From an uncultured Rothia sp. (GTDB lineage: Bacteria; Actinomycetota; Actinomycetes; Actinomycetales; Micrococcaceae), in assembly GCF_916715725.1 (NCBI RefSeq), contig NZ_CAKAPD010000013.1:1-64000 (forward strand): 64,000 bases of DNA. The letters run 5' to 3'. Every line of letters begins with the position of its first letter. The stretch's first letter is position 1. Positions 10,118 to 18,989 of this stretch are shown one piece after another. The translations under genes were made by a program, and so were the position numbers. The notes beneath the pieces are model-generated. The model did no database searches and had not been told where the DNA came from. It was given only the letters and a program-made list of their open reading frames with translations.

Positions 10118-10621
10118 ATGAGCATTCCCGTACCCCGCGCCCCCAAAACGCGCTTCACCGCGCCCGCGCGAGCGGTACCCGCCCCCGAAGAAGTCTCCGC
10201 AGGCGGGCTCATCATCGACTTCGACCGACCCGAACAGCTACCCGTAGCCATCATCGCCCGCATCAACCGCAACGGACAACGCGAATGGTGCCTACCCAAA
10301 GGCCACATCGAACACGGCGAAACCACCGTCGAAGCCGCACAACGCGAAATCAGCGAAGAAACCGGAATCACCGGCTACCCCGTAGCCTCCCTCGGCACCA
10401 TCGCCTACTGGTTCACCTCCAACGGCACGCGCATCCACAAAACCGTGCACCACTACCTCTTCGCAGCAACCGGCGGCGAACTGAGCATCGACAACGACCC
10501 CGACCACGAAGCAATCGACGTCGCATGGGTCCCCCTCGAAGAGCTCCCCACCCGCCTCTCATTCGCCAACGAACAACACATCGCCCGCAGTGCGCGCGAA
10601 TACATCACCACCCAGCTCTAA
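10118..10621 (+). CDS. NUDIX hydrolase
   Basis: 167 residues with a complete Nudix box: GHIEHGETTVEAAQREISEE plus TGI (about residues 64-86), holding the metal-binding REISEE glutamates. It hydrolyses a nucleoside diphosphate linked to another moiety; substrate not readable. The gene directly precedes murJ, a common actinobacterial order. A TAAGGT about 7 bp before the ATG and the lack of a ribosome-binding site suggest a leaderless transcript (inference). Confidence 0.9.
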   Translation: MSIPVPRAPKTRFTAPARAVPAPEEVSAGGLIIDFDRPEQLPVAIIARINRNGQREWCLPKGHIEHGETTVEAAQREISEETGITGYPVASLGTIAYWFTSNGTRIHKTVHHYLFAATGGELSIDNDPDHEAIDVAWVPLEELPTRLSFANEQHIARSAREYITTQL

Positions 10622-10687
10622 ACACCCGTTAAATAGAGCCCCAAAAACTAAAAGAAGCAATCACCCGCCGAAACAGGAGAGACATAC

Positions 10688-12352
10688 GTGGCACGTAACG
10701 ACGCCCGCTCAAGCGCAATCATGGCAGCAGGCACCCTCGTCTCGCGCATCCTCGGATTCGTCAAGACCATCCTGCTCACCGTAGCCATCGGCTCACTCTC
10801 AACCGTCGGCGACGTCTTCGAAACCGCCAACACCCTACCCAACCTCATCTACGTCCTCGTAGCAGGCGGAGTGTTCAACGCAGTCCTCGTACCGCAAATC
10901 ATCAAGGCAGCCAAAGCACAAGACGGCGGCGCACGATATATCTCCAAACTCGTCACCCTCACCGTCACCGCAATCGGCCTCATCACCCTTATCACCGTCG
11001 CCTGCGCCTGGCCCATCATCAGCATCATGGGCTCAGGATGGAGTCCCGAACAACGACAGCTCGGCTTCATCTTCGCCCTCTGGTGCCTACCCCAAATCTT
11101 CTTCTACGGCCTCTACACCGTCATCGGACAGGTCCTCAACGCCAAAGACGCATTCGGCGCCTATATGTGGTCGCCCGTACTCAACAACGTCATCACCATC
11201 CTGTCGCTGATCCTGTTCATCTTCCTCTTCGGCGCACAAACCCCCAACCCCAACCCGATTCACACCGTAGACAACTGGACCAACGCACAAACCCTCGTGC
11301 TCGCCGGTTCCTCCACCTTCGGCGTCATCATGCAGGCACTCGTCCTGTTCATCCCCCTACGCAAACTCGGCCTGCGCCTCAAGCCCGACTTCGCATGGCG
11401 AGGCATCGGCCTGCGCGCAGCCTCCAAGCTCGCCGCCTGGACCCTCGCCTCCGGCATCATCTCCAACCTCGCATTCCTCTACATGACCAAGGTCGCCGCA
11501 GGCATCGTCGGTCAGCGCGAACACTACGCCGCCCTCGGCATCCAAATCCCCGGCCTGCAGGCACTCAACTACGCCTCCATGCTGTACATGCTCCCGCACG
11601 GTGTCATCGGCATCTCCATCGCCACCGTGCTCTTCAACCGCATGAGCGCCTCCGCCATCGCCGACGACAGCGACAGCGTCATCTACGCACTCTCCCACGG
11701 CCTGCGCAACGCAGCCGTAGCCACCGTCTTCTGCATGGTCGCACTCATGGTACTCGCAGGCCCCGTCGCCGTACTCTTCAGCGGCGGCGACCCCATCGCA
11801 GCAACCATCATCGCCAAGCTCATCGTCATCACCGCGCTCGGCACCCCCACCCTCACCATCAACTACCTCTACAGCCGCGTACTCTACGCCCGCGAAGACG
11901 CACGCACCCCCTTCCGAATCCAGGTGTACTCCGCCATCATCATGGTCATCATGAGCTTCGCAGCATCCCTGCTCGACGCCCAGTACACCGTGTACATGCT
12001 CGCGTTCATCTACCCGGTGCACAATATCCTGATCCTGTTCATCAGCCACCACATGGTCCGCCGCCGCCTCGGCTACTACGGCCAGCGCGGCATCGTCAGC
12101 ACCTACGCCCGCACCACCCTCGCATCCCTCTTCGCCGGCGGAATCGCTGCCATTGCACTCTGGCTGCTCGGCGGCTACCAGCTCGACGGATTCGCCTGGG
12201 CATCTAAGCTCACCGCAATCATCACCCTCGCCGTATGCGGCACCGTCATGGGACTGGCATACCTCGCCGGTATACAAATCTTCCGCGTCAAGGAAGCCAA
12301 CGCACTACTGGCACCCCTCACCTCCAAACTTGAGCGTTTTGCCCGCCGCTAA
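10688..12352 (+). CDS. murJ: Lipid II flippase MurJ (MviN family)
   Basis: Integral membrane protein of the MOP superfamily that moves lipid II across the membrane for peptidoglycan synthesis. 554 residues, many hydrophobic segments (about 14 expected), N-terminal SRILGFVKTILL matching the MurJ signature, and NLIYVLVAGGVFNAVLVP. GTG start with AGGAG upstream. The mycobacterial homologue carries a fused pseudokinase and extracellular domain; here these are in the next gene. Confidence 0.93.
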   Translation: MARNDARSSAIMAAGTLVSRILGFVKTILLTVAIGSLSTVGDVFETANTLPNLIYVLVAGGVFNAVLVPQIIKAAKAQDGGARYISKLVTLTVTAIGLITLITVACAWPIISIMGSGWSPEQRQLGFIFALWCLPQIFFYGLYTVIGQVLNAKDAFGAYMWSPVLNNVITILSLILFIFLFGAQTPNPNPIHTVDNWTNAQTLVLAGSSTFGVIMQALVLFIPLRKLGLRLKPDFAWRGIGLRAASKLAAWTLASGIISNLAFLYMTKVAAGIVGQREHYAALGIQIPGLQALNYASMLYMLPHGVIGISIATVLFNRMSASAIADDSDSVIYALSHGLRNAAVATVFCMVALMVLAGPVAVLFSGGDPIAATIIAKLIVITALGTPTLTINYLYSRVLYAREDARTPFRIQVYSAIIMVIMSFAASLLDAQYTVYMLAFIYPVHNILILFISHHMVRRRLGYYGQRGIVSTYARTTLASLFAGGIAAIALWLLGGYQLDGFAWASKLTAIITLAVCGTVMGLAYLAGIQIFRVKEANALLAPLTSKLERFARR

Positions 12353-12523
12353 AGCAGCACACAACGCCCAACCCGGGTAGCTGCCCGTGCACCCACCGCA
12401 CCCCACACCGGGCCCGCAGAGGACACAGGCAGCCACCCGGACGCCACAAACTATCACTCAGCCCCAGCATCCTTCAATGCCGGGTAGAATCTAATAGTCA
12501 GGGCCCGCCACACGGCAGGCACT

Positions 12524-13738
12524 ATGAAACCACCTCGGGAGAACACGTTGTCGCAACAGATTCCGGTCGGATCGGTCCTCGGAGGCCGCTACGAGATCAC
12601 CGCACACATCATCATTACGGCAGAATCCGACATGGTGCTTGAAGGCACCGACCAGATTCTCAACCGTAAGGTCTCGGTCGTCGTCGCATCGCCCAGCCGC
12701 AGCGCACTGCTGGAAGCAAACTCCCGCGCGCTCGCAACCAACGCACGCGGCAACATCCAGATCCTCGACCTGGGCATCACCCCCGAAGGCAGCCGCTACC
12801 TCGTCACCTCCCACACCCGCCCCGACACCCTGCTGGACACCCTGCTGGTCGAAAACCACGCACTCTCCAACGCAGAAGACGCGCTGGGCACCGAAATCTT
12901 CGGCGACTCCGAAAGCGGCAGCTCCCCCAACACCTACGAGAAGGTCTCCACCTCCACCGCCAACCAGGAGAGCATCACCGCCGCCAAGAACTGGAATGCA
13001 TCCGACGGCACCGCCGTCACCGCGTACTCCGAACCCACCAGCATCTACGAAGATGACGAAGACGAAGAAGACGGCAGCCGCGGCACCTGGGCCGTCGCCC
13101 TGGCAGCAGTCCTGCTGCTCGTCATCGTCGCAGGCGGTATCCTCACCTCCCTGGGCGCAATCGGCTCCAACCAGGCAGCCGCACCGCACACCCCCAAGTC
13201 CTCTATGTCCGCCTCCGAATCGGCTGCGGCAAACGCCAGCGCATCGGCATCCCCGACCGCTAAGGCATCGAACGCACCGGCGAAGATCGCGTCCGTGGCT
13301 CGCTTCGTGCCCTCGAACCCCACGTTCATGAACGACATGGACACCCTCATCCCGAACCTGACCGACGGTAACGCCAACACCGCATGGATCAGCTACGGCT
13401 TCGGCACCGCCAACTACGCCGGCACCATCAAGGAATTCGGCCTGGCACTGAAGTTGCAGACCCCCACCGTCGTCTCCAAGCTGACCATCCAGCAGAACAC
13501 CGGCACCGGCGGCTCCTTCACCGTCTACACCAACAGCTCTGCATCCCTGGACGGTGCGGTTGAGGTCGGCAAGGGCACCTTCGAAGGCAAGGATGCAGTC
13601 GTCACCCTGGACACCTCCAAGCAGAGCGCAGAAAAGGGCGCCTACGTGATCATCGTGGTCAACGAGCTGCCCCGCCTCTCCCTGCCGATTGGAACGTGGA
13701 ATTACGGTCTGCGCATCAACGAAATCAAGGTGGACTAA
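12524..13738 (+). CDS. Pseudokinase-derived membrane protein downstream of murJ
   Basis: 404 residues. Residues 15-115 resemble only the N-lobe of a Ser/Thr kinase (VGSVLGGRYEI, then an acidic/hydrophobic strand pattern) without the catalytic Lys, HRD or DFG motifs. An acidic linker (EDDEDEEDGSRG, about 177-188), one membrane span (about 191-213), a Ser/Ala-rich stretch and a discoidin-like extracellular domain (PNLTDGNANTAW...) follow. It matches the soluble parts fused to MurJ in mycobacteria, so a role in controlling MurJ is plausible. The ATG at 12524 has no ribosome-binding site; TTG at 12548 with GGGAG 6 nt upstream may be the true start. Confidence 0.72.
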   Translation: MKPPRENTLSQQIPVGSVLGGRYEITAHIIITAESDMVLEGTDQILNRKVSVVVASPSRSALLEANSRALATNARGNIQILDLGITPEGSRYLVTSHTRPDTLLDTLLVENHALSNAEDALGTEIFGDSESGSSPNTYEKVSTSTANQESITAAKNWNASDGTAVTAYSEPTSIYEDDEDEEDGSRGTWAVALAAVLLLVIVAGGILTSLGAIGSNQAAAPHTPKSSMSASESAAANASASASPTAKASNAPAKIASVARFVPSNPTFMNDMDTLIPNLTDGNANTAWISYGFGTANYAGTIKEFGLALKLQTPTVVSKLTIQQNTGTGGSFTVYTNSSASLDGAVEVGKGTFEGKDAVVTLDTSKQSAEKGAYVIIVVNELPRLSLPIGTWNYGLRINEIKVD

Positions 13739-13783
13739 TCAACCCATAACGCGACGCCGACAGTGCGCTCGCACCCCAGACAT

Positions 13784-13830
13784 AAGGGCGGGGCTTCTGA
13801 ACTCAACGGTTCAGAAGCCCCGCCCTTTTG
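13784..13830 (+). terminator. Terminator after the murJ-associated gene
   Basis: AAGGGCGGGGCTTCTGAAC (13784-13802) pairs perfectly with 13809-13827 around a 6-nt loop and ends in TTTTG. Confidence 0.88.
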
Positions 13831-13983
13831 ATGTCTATTTATGACTCTTTATGGCAGGGTAGCTACTCAAAGATTCACAGTGGGCGGAGTATCTAGATAA
13901 GGGTCCCCAAAAAATGGAATAATCGAGGATAAAGCCCTGTTATAGGGGCAGAACGAAAGACCTACAACGGAAAGATATATCCG

Positions 13984-15018
13984 ATGACTGAGAATCTGGG
14001 AGGCCTCTTCGGAGGCTCCGCCCTGGGCAACCTGAACCTCGCGTCCGCACCCGCCACCAAAGCCGCACCGGCTGCCGAGGTTGAGGCCGACGCAACCGTC
14101 CACAACGTCATTATTGTGGGCTCCGGTCCCGCCGGCTACACCGCCGCAATCTACGCGGCACGCGCCGAGCTGAAGCCCGTCCTCTTCGCCAGCTCCCTGG
14201 CACCCGGAGGCTCCCTCATGAACACCACCGAGGTGGAGAACTTCCCCGGCTTCATTCAGGGCATCCAGGGCCCCGAGCTGATGGAAAACATCGGCCAGCA
14301 GGCTGAGCGTTTCGGTACGGACATCCGCTACCAGGACGTAGAAAAGGTCGAACTCACCGGCGACGTGAAGAAGGTCTACACCGCAGACGGCGCCGTTCAC
14401 CTGGCGAAGACCGTCATCATGACCACCGGTTCTCAGGTCCGTAAGCTCAACATCGAGGGCGAAGACCGACTCTCCGGTTACGGCGTATCCTGGTGCGCAA
14501 CCTGCGATGGCTTCTTCTTCAAGGACAAGGAAATTGCAGTGGTCGGCGGTGGCGACTCCGCACTGGAGGAGGCACTGTTCCTGACGACCTTCGCATCCAA
14601 GGTGTACCTGGTGCACCGCCGCGACTCTTTCCGTGCTTCGGAAATCATGCAGACCCGCGTGTTCAACAACCCGAAGATTGAGGTTGTATGGGATTCGGCT
14701 GTCACCGCCGTTCACGGCGAGAGCAACCTCGAGTCGATCACCCTGACCAACACCAAGGACGGTTCTGAGCGTCAGCTGGCTGTTCAGGGCCTGTTCATCG
14801 CTATTGGCTCCGATCCTCGCGTGGAACTGGTACGTGACCAGCTGGAGATTACCGAGAACCACACCATCGCGGTTCAGGGTCGTTCTTCGAAGACTTCCGT
14901 TCCCGGCGTTTTCGCTGCCGGCGACGTGATTGACCCGACCTACCGCCAGGCAATTATTGCCGCTGGTTCCGGTGCTGTTGCCGCTCTGGACGCGCAGCAC
15001 TACCTCGAAAACCTCTAA
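13984..15018 (+). CDS. trxB: Thioredoxin reductase
   Basis: FAD/NADPH enzyme that reduces thioredoxin, encoded next door. 344 residues with FAD motif VGSGPAGYTAAIYAAR (about residues 46-61), the redox pair CATC in the SWCATCDGFFF region (about 174-177), the NADPH motif VVGGGDSALEEALFL and the C-terminal GVFAAGDV. The family usually starts about 5 residues before the FAD motif; here there is a 40-residue Gly/Ala-rich N-terminal extension. The ATG has GGAAAG about 9 nt upstream. Confidence 0.96.
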   Translation: MTENLGGLFGGSALGNLNLASAPATKAAPAAEVEADATVHNVIIVGSGPAGYTAAIYAARAELKPVLFASSLAPGGSLMNTTEVENFPGFIQGIQGPELMENIGQQAERFGTDIRYQDVEKVELTGDVKKVYTADGAVHLAKTVIMTTGSQVRKLNIEGEDRLSGYGVSWCATCDGFFFKDKEIAVVGGGDSALEEALFLTTFASKVYLVHRRDSFRASEIMQTRVFNNPKIEVVWDSAVTAVHGESNLESITLTNTKDGSERQLAVQGLFIAIGSDPRVELVRDQLEITENHTIAVQGRSSKTSVPGVFAAGDVIDPTYRQAIIAAGSGAVAALDAQHYLENL

Positions 15019-15072
15019 AACTATTCGTATTATTCACAGGGGAATCCACCCCGTGTCAGAAAGGAGCACTCC

Positions 15073-15399
15073 GTGAGCAGTGCACAGCAGGCAACTGATG
15101 CCACTTTTGACGAACTGGTTCTGAAGAACGACAAGCCCGTTATCGTGGACTTCTGGGCTGAATGGTGCGGCCCCTGCCGCATGGTTGGTCCCGTGATTGA
15201 CGAGATCGCTGGCGAGTACGCAGGCCAGGTCGACGTGATCAAGGTGGATGTTGAGGCAAATGGCGATACCGCCATGAAGTACGGCATTACCTCTATTCCC
15301 GCCATCTACCTTTTCAAGGGTGGCGAGGTCGTCAAGAAGACCGTAGGCGCTAAGACGAAGCCCGCTCTGCTGGCCGAGTTCTCCGAGCACCTGGGCTAA
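15073..15399 (+). CDS. trxA: Thioredoxin
   Basis: 108-residue thioredoxin with the active site WAEWCGPCRM (Cys about residues 33 and 36) and the cis-proline ITSIPAIYLF. GTG start with AAGGAG 7 nt upstream, 54 bp after trxB, so the two form an operon supplying disulfide reduction. Confidence 0.97.
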   Translation: MSSAQQATDATFDELVLKNDKPVIVDFWAEWCGPCRMVGPVIDEIAGEYAGQVDVIKVDVEANGDTAMKYGITSIPAIYLFKGGEVVKKTVGAKTKPALLAEFSEHLG

Positions 15400-15420
15400 T
15401 CTTTCGAGCAGCTAGAGAAA

Positions 15421-15465
15421 AACCCTCGGTGATGTTTCACGTGAAACATTACCGAGGGTTTTTTG
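15421..15465 (+). terminator. trxA terminator with a parS site in its loop
   Basis: AACCCTCGGT (15421-15430) pairs with ACCGAGGGTT and is followed by TTTTTT. The hairpin loop consists of the parS palindrome, which itself could extend the stem. Confidence 0.85.
15433..15448. promoter_or_regulatory. parS: parS site, perfect, inside the trxA terminator
   Basis: TGTTTCACGTGAAACA, 16/16. It lies between trxA and the 3' end of parB. Confidence 0.93.
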
Positions 15466-15511
15466 TATATACAACTGATTTCAGTTGCTAAATATTGTTT
15501 TACGCGAAAAT

Positions 15512-16810
15512 TTAGCCCGAGAAATCAGAATCCAAAACGCGGATGATACGGTTCAGATCCTCAACATTTGCAAATTCGATGGTCATCTTACCCTTGCGAG
15601 CACCCAGCGAAATCTTCACCGAAGTATCGAGCTTGTCAGCAAAAGCCTCCGCAATATAGTCCAGGCGCTCACGGTGCTTCTGAGGCTGAGGAGCCTTACG
15701 CTCCTTCACCTCCGTGGCGCCGGATGCGTGGTTCACCAACTCCTCGGTTGCACGAACCGACAGGCCCTCATTCACAATCTTCTGTGCGAGAGTCTCAATC
15801 TGCGCCTGATCAGTCAAAGCCAGCAGAGCACGAGCGTGGCCTGCCGAGAGAATACCCGCCGCAACGCGACGCTGGACCAGAGCCGGCAACTTCAGCAGAC
15901 GAATCGTGTTCGAAATCTGGGGGCGAGAACGACCAATGCGCTTAGCCAGCTGCTCCTGAGTAGTATCGAACTCCTCCATGAGCTGCTGGTATGCCGCTGC
16001 CTCTTCAATGGGGTTCAGCTGACTACGGTGCAGGTTCTCCAACAGGGCATCACGGAGCAGATCGCCGTCTTCAGTCTCACGAACGATCGCGGGGATGGTG
16101 CTCAGACCAGCCGCCTGGGTCGCACGCCAGCGGCGCTCACCCATCACCAGCTCATACTTTTCGGCACCGTTTTCGCGCGAGGGACGCACAACGATCGGCT
16201 GCAGAACGCCAATCTCACGCACCGAGTGGATGAGCTCCTCCATGTCCTGCTCATCAAAATCGGTTCGGGGCTGCTTACGGTTCGGGTGGATATCGCGAAC
16301 ATTCAACTCGGCAAACTGGGCACCGGGAACCGGAACCAGGCCGTTCTGTTCTTCAGATGCAGACTGCGGGGTGGAGACATCTTCACCAAAGAAAAAGTCC
16401 ACCGGGCGGCGAGTCAGAGTGGTGTTGCGCAGAGCCGCACCCATATCCACGCGGGACTTCTTCTTCGATGTTTCACGTGAAACATCCTGCGAGGAGGCGG
16501 GGGCTTCCACCTTTTCCTCTACCTTCTCAGCGGGAGCAGGCTTTTCCTGAGCGGGTGCAGAGTCAGCAGGCTTAGCTTCTACAGCCTCGGTCTTAGTGCT
16601 CTTGCGGTGCTTCTCGGGCTTGGCCTCGTGAGCCATTTCGAAGAGACCGTCAGTTATCGGCTCTTCAATCGGAGCAGAGATCTTCTTGGGTGCAGTCTTT
16701 GCTGCAGCAGTATTTTCGGTCGCCTTCGCCTCAGCATTACCAGAATTCTTCGTACTCTGAGGGATCAGTGCCCCCAGGCCACGACCCAAGCCGCGTCGCT
16801 TTTCAGCCAT
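15512..16810 (-). CDS. parB: Chromosome partitioning protein ParB
   Basis: CTP-dependent DNA clamp that loads at parS and spreads, working with ParA in origin segregation. 432 residues: a long charged, Ala/Glu-rich N-terminal region (about 1-165), then CTPase motifs NRKQPRTDF, GERRWRA and ENLHRSQLNPIEEA, a helix-turn-helix (QEQLAKRIGRSRPQISN), and a C-terminal dimerisation domain. ATG with AAGGAG upstream. A perfect parS lies inside the gene. A strong hairpin separates it from parA. Confidence 0.96.
   Translation of the reverse strand: MAEKRRGLGRGLGALIPQSTKNSGNAEAKATENTAAAKTAPKKISAPIEEPITDGLFEMAHEAKPEKHRKSTKTEAVEAKPADSAPAQEKPAPAEKVEEKVEAPASSQDVSRETSKKKSRVDMGAALRNTTLTRRPVDFFFGEDVSTPQSASEEQNGLVPVPGAQFAELNVRDIHPNRKQPRTDFDEQDMEELIHSVREIGVLQPIVVRPSRENGAEKYELVMGERRWRATQAAGLSTIPAIVRETEDGDLLRDALLENLHRSQLNPIEEAAAYQQLMEEFDTTQEQLAKRIGRSRPQISNTIRLLKLPALVQRRVAAGILSAGHARALLALTDQAQIETLAQKIVNEGLSVRATEELVNHASGATEVKERKAPQPQKHRERLDYIAEAFADKLDTSVKISLGARKGKMTIEFANVEDLNRIIRVLDSDFSG
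16469..16484. promoter_or_regulatory. parS: parS site, perfect, inside parB coding sequence
   Basis: TGTTTCACGTGAAACA is read on the minus strand as the residues DVSRET within the disordered N-terminal region of ParB. Confidence 0.93.
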
Positions 16811-16985
16811 CGTTACTCCTTAGGACTCCCGGACGAGCCCGCTCATTTTTTCTTCTTCATCTAGTGTAAACGAAATAAGCACTCGAGAGCAGGAGTGGAA
16901 ACTGTGCGGCACACAATCCGCATTATTTTCAAAAATTAATGTTTTGAGGCTGTTTTTGAGGATTTTACCCAGAAAATACCGCACA

Positions 16986-17033
16986 AAATGAGCCCTTTTG
17001 AATCATCAAAAGACAATTCAAAAGGGCTCATTT
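16986..17033 (-). terminator. Hairpin/terminator between parA and parB
   Basis: AAATGAGCCCTTTTGAAT (16986-17003) and its perfect complement (17016-17033) form an 18-bp stem with a 12-nt loop. On the minus strand a TTTTG follows. It starts 14 bp past the parA stop. Confidence 0.78.
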
Positions 17034-17046
17034 CAAAAGATTTAGA

Positions 17047-17889
17047 TTATGCAGATCGGCGTGAGAGTTCCTGTGCCGCCTCACGGTAGGCGCGAGCGCC
17101 GGTCGACGACGAGTCGTAGGTGATGACGGTCTGCTGGTAGCTGGGGGCCTCAGAGATACGCACCGAGCGAGGAATCTTCACACCCAGGGTCTCCTCCGGG
17201 AAGTGCTCACGCACCTCCTCCGCCACCTGGAACGCCAGGTTGGTGCGGGCATCGTACATGGTCAGCAGAATCGTGCTGATGCGCAGCTTAGAGTTCAGAT
17301 GCTTCTGAATCATCTGAATATTCTTCAGCAGCTGACTCAGACCTTCCAGTGCATAGTACTCGCACTGAATCGGAATCAGGATCTCTTCTGCCGCGACGAA
17401 AGCGTTGACGGTCAGCAGGCCGAGGCTCGGCGGGCAGTCAATGAAAACGTAATCCAGGCGTTCCATGCCCTGCTTCTCGCGCCACTCGGTGTAGTCCATC
17501 AGCGCGTTCTTGAGGCGGGTCTCGCGAGCCACCAGGGAGACCAGTTCGATCTCCGCGCCCGCAAGGTCGATATTGGCGGGGGCGCAGAACAGGCCGGGCA
17601 TATCGGGGCATTCCTGAACAATTTCAGAAAGCGGCTTATCCTCAATCAGGACGTTGTAGACACTGGGAACATCCACGCCATGCTCAATGCCCAGCGCGGT
17701 CGAGGCGTTACCCTGCGGATCGTTATCGATGACCAGGACATTGAGTCCAGCCTCCGCGAGCGCAGCGGCGAGGTTCACGGCGGTGCTGGTTTTACCCACG
17801 CCGCCCTTCTGGTTCGACACGGTGAAGACACGCGTATGCACAGGCTTGGGGAGCAAATCTGCAACAGATTTCTGAGCTTGAGGAGTCAT
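17047..17889 (-). CDS. parA: Chromosome partitioning ATPase ParA
   Basis: 280-residue deviant-Walker ATPase that moves ParB-parS complexes over the nucleoid. Walker A is NQKGGVGKTSTAVNLA with the signature Lys (about residues 27-36), the A' region is VIDNDPQGNAST, and Walker B is YVFIDCPPSLG. The gene lies upstream of parB on the same strand; parS sites lie just before and after the pair. Confidence 0.96.
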   Translation of the reverse strand: MTPQAQKSVADLLPKPVHTRVFTVSNQKGGVGKTSTAVNLAAALAEAGLNVLVIDNDPQGNASTALGIEHGVDVPSVYNVLIEDKPLSEIVQECPDMPGLFCAPANIDLAGAEIELVSLVARETRLKNALMDYTEWREKQGMERLDYVFIDCPPSLGLLTVNAFVAAEEILIPIQCEYYALEGLSQLLKNIQMIQKHLNSKLRISTILLTMYDARTNLAFQVAEEVREHFPEETLGVKIPRSVRISEAPSYQQTVITYDSSSTGARAYREAAQELSRRSA

Positions 17890-18025
17890 CGGGTGCCTTC
17901 CATATTCCGGGTGGTGTGTCTACGGTGATGCTTCTTCTGGTGCCTCGCCTGGCGTGATGTTCTGAAATATTCACATGCGAGGAGGGTCTACTTCCCCGCT
18001 CCCCTGCCGCTACCTATTCCCGGCA

Positions 18026-18041
18026 TGTTTCACGTGAAACA
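18026..18041. promoter_or_regulatory. parS: parS site, perfect
   Basis: TGTTTCACGTGAAACA, 16/16, in the parA upstream region, 4.3 kb left of dnaA. Confidence 0.93.
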
Positions 18042-18068
18042 TACTCCGTAAGGTGCTGAAGCCTGCAA

Positions 18069-18084
18069 TGTTTCACGTGAAACA
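18069..18084. promoter_or_regulatory. parS: parS site, perfect
   Basis: TGTTTCACGTGAAACA, 16/16, the second of a close pair upstream of parA. Confidence 0.93.
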
Positions 18085-18275
18085 TTGGTGATGCCTGCCT
18101 GGTCTCTGAAGGACTCGGCGCCCTCACTGAACTATCAGGCTTTGATGCAGAAGAGTCTAAGGTTTCAATCCTTCCTTAAGGGTACCCGGCATCAGGTCAA
18201 TACTCCACGCGAGAGGTCATTCTATGTACTCTGCGGATACACACACTCAACATGCCCATCAAACCTGCGCACAAA

Positions 18276-18334
18276 AAATGGGCGGTACCGCACAAGCCAG
18301 CATATTCACTAGCTCATTGCGGTACCGCCCATTT
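18276..18334 (-). terminator. Terminator of the rsmG transcription unit
   Basis: ATGGGCGGTACCGCA pairs with TGCGGTACCGCCCAT around a loop of about 25 nt. On the minus strand a TTTTTT tract follows. It begins 12 bp past the rsmG stop. Confidence 0.8.
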
Positions 18335-18346
18335 GAGACGAAACCT

Positions 18347-18988
18347 TTAGAGACGAACTCGAACCACCGTCGTCGGCTCCTCCAGCAGATCGCCGCCGGC
18401 AGTGAGAATCTCAGTCTCACGCGCACCGTAGCGGTTCAGCTTCTTCTTCGCCTTAGTGATTTCCTCAGCGGCGCTACGACCCTTCAGAGCCAGCAGCTCG
18501 CCGGTGCCGCGCAGAATCGGCAGGGTGATGTCCAGCAGGCCCACCAGTGCGGACACAGCACGCGCAGTCACCACATCAGCCTCAACAGTGCCCACAGCCT
18601 GCTCAGCACGCGAACGCAGCACAGTCACGTTCTCCAGACCCAGATCCTCGACAACCTCATTCAGCCAGATGACACGGCGTTCCAGAGGCTCAATCAGAGT
18701 CAGCTTCAAATCCGGGCGAGCAATCGCCAGGCACAGGCCGGGCAGGCCCGCACCCGAACCAACATCAGCCACCGAAGCGTTCGGAGCAATGTACTCCTGC
18801 ACCACGGCACAGTTCAGCACGTGGCGAGCCCACAGGCGCGGCACCTCACGCGGACCAATCAGACCGCGCTCAATACCGGTCGTCGCCAGGTGCTGCACGT
18901 AGCGTTCCGCCAGGGGCAGACGCTCACCGAACACAGCCTCCGCAGCGGCGCGCTCACTCTCACTGAGAGTAACCATTGAAGTTTCCAT
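18347..18988 (-). CDS. rsmG: 16S rRNA (guanine527-N7)-methyltransferase RsmG
   Basis: 213 residues. SAM-binding motif SVADVGSGAGLPGLCLA (about residues 72-88), followed by LTLIEPLERRVIWL and VVTARAVSAL, the conserved GidB core. It methylates G527 in the 530 loop of 16S rRNA. ATG has GTAGGAG upstream and lies 1 bp after the jag stop, so translation may be coupled. Confidence 0.96.
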   Translation of the reverse strand: METSMVTLSESERAAAEAVFGERLPLAERYVQHLATTGIERGLIGPREVPRLWARHVLNCAVVQEYIAPNASVADVGSGAGLPGLCLAIARPDLKLTLIEPLERRVIWLNEVVEDLGLENVTVLRSRAEQAVGTVEADVVTARAVSALVGLLDITLPILRGTGELLALKGRSAAEEITKAKKKLNRYGARETEILTAGGDLLEEPTTVVRVRL

Positions 18989-18989
18989 A

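Larger units (their letters stand above)
17890..18276. other. Intergenic region upstream of parA with two parS sites
   Basis: About 390 bp without a gene. It carries two perfect parS sites 27 bp apart (18026-18041 and 18069-18084), the tightest pair in the window, and presumably the parA promoter. No other structure was recognised. Confidence 0.6.
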
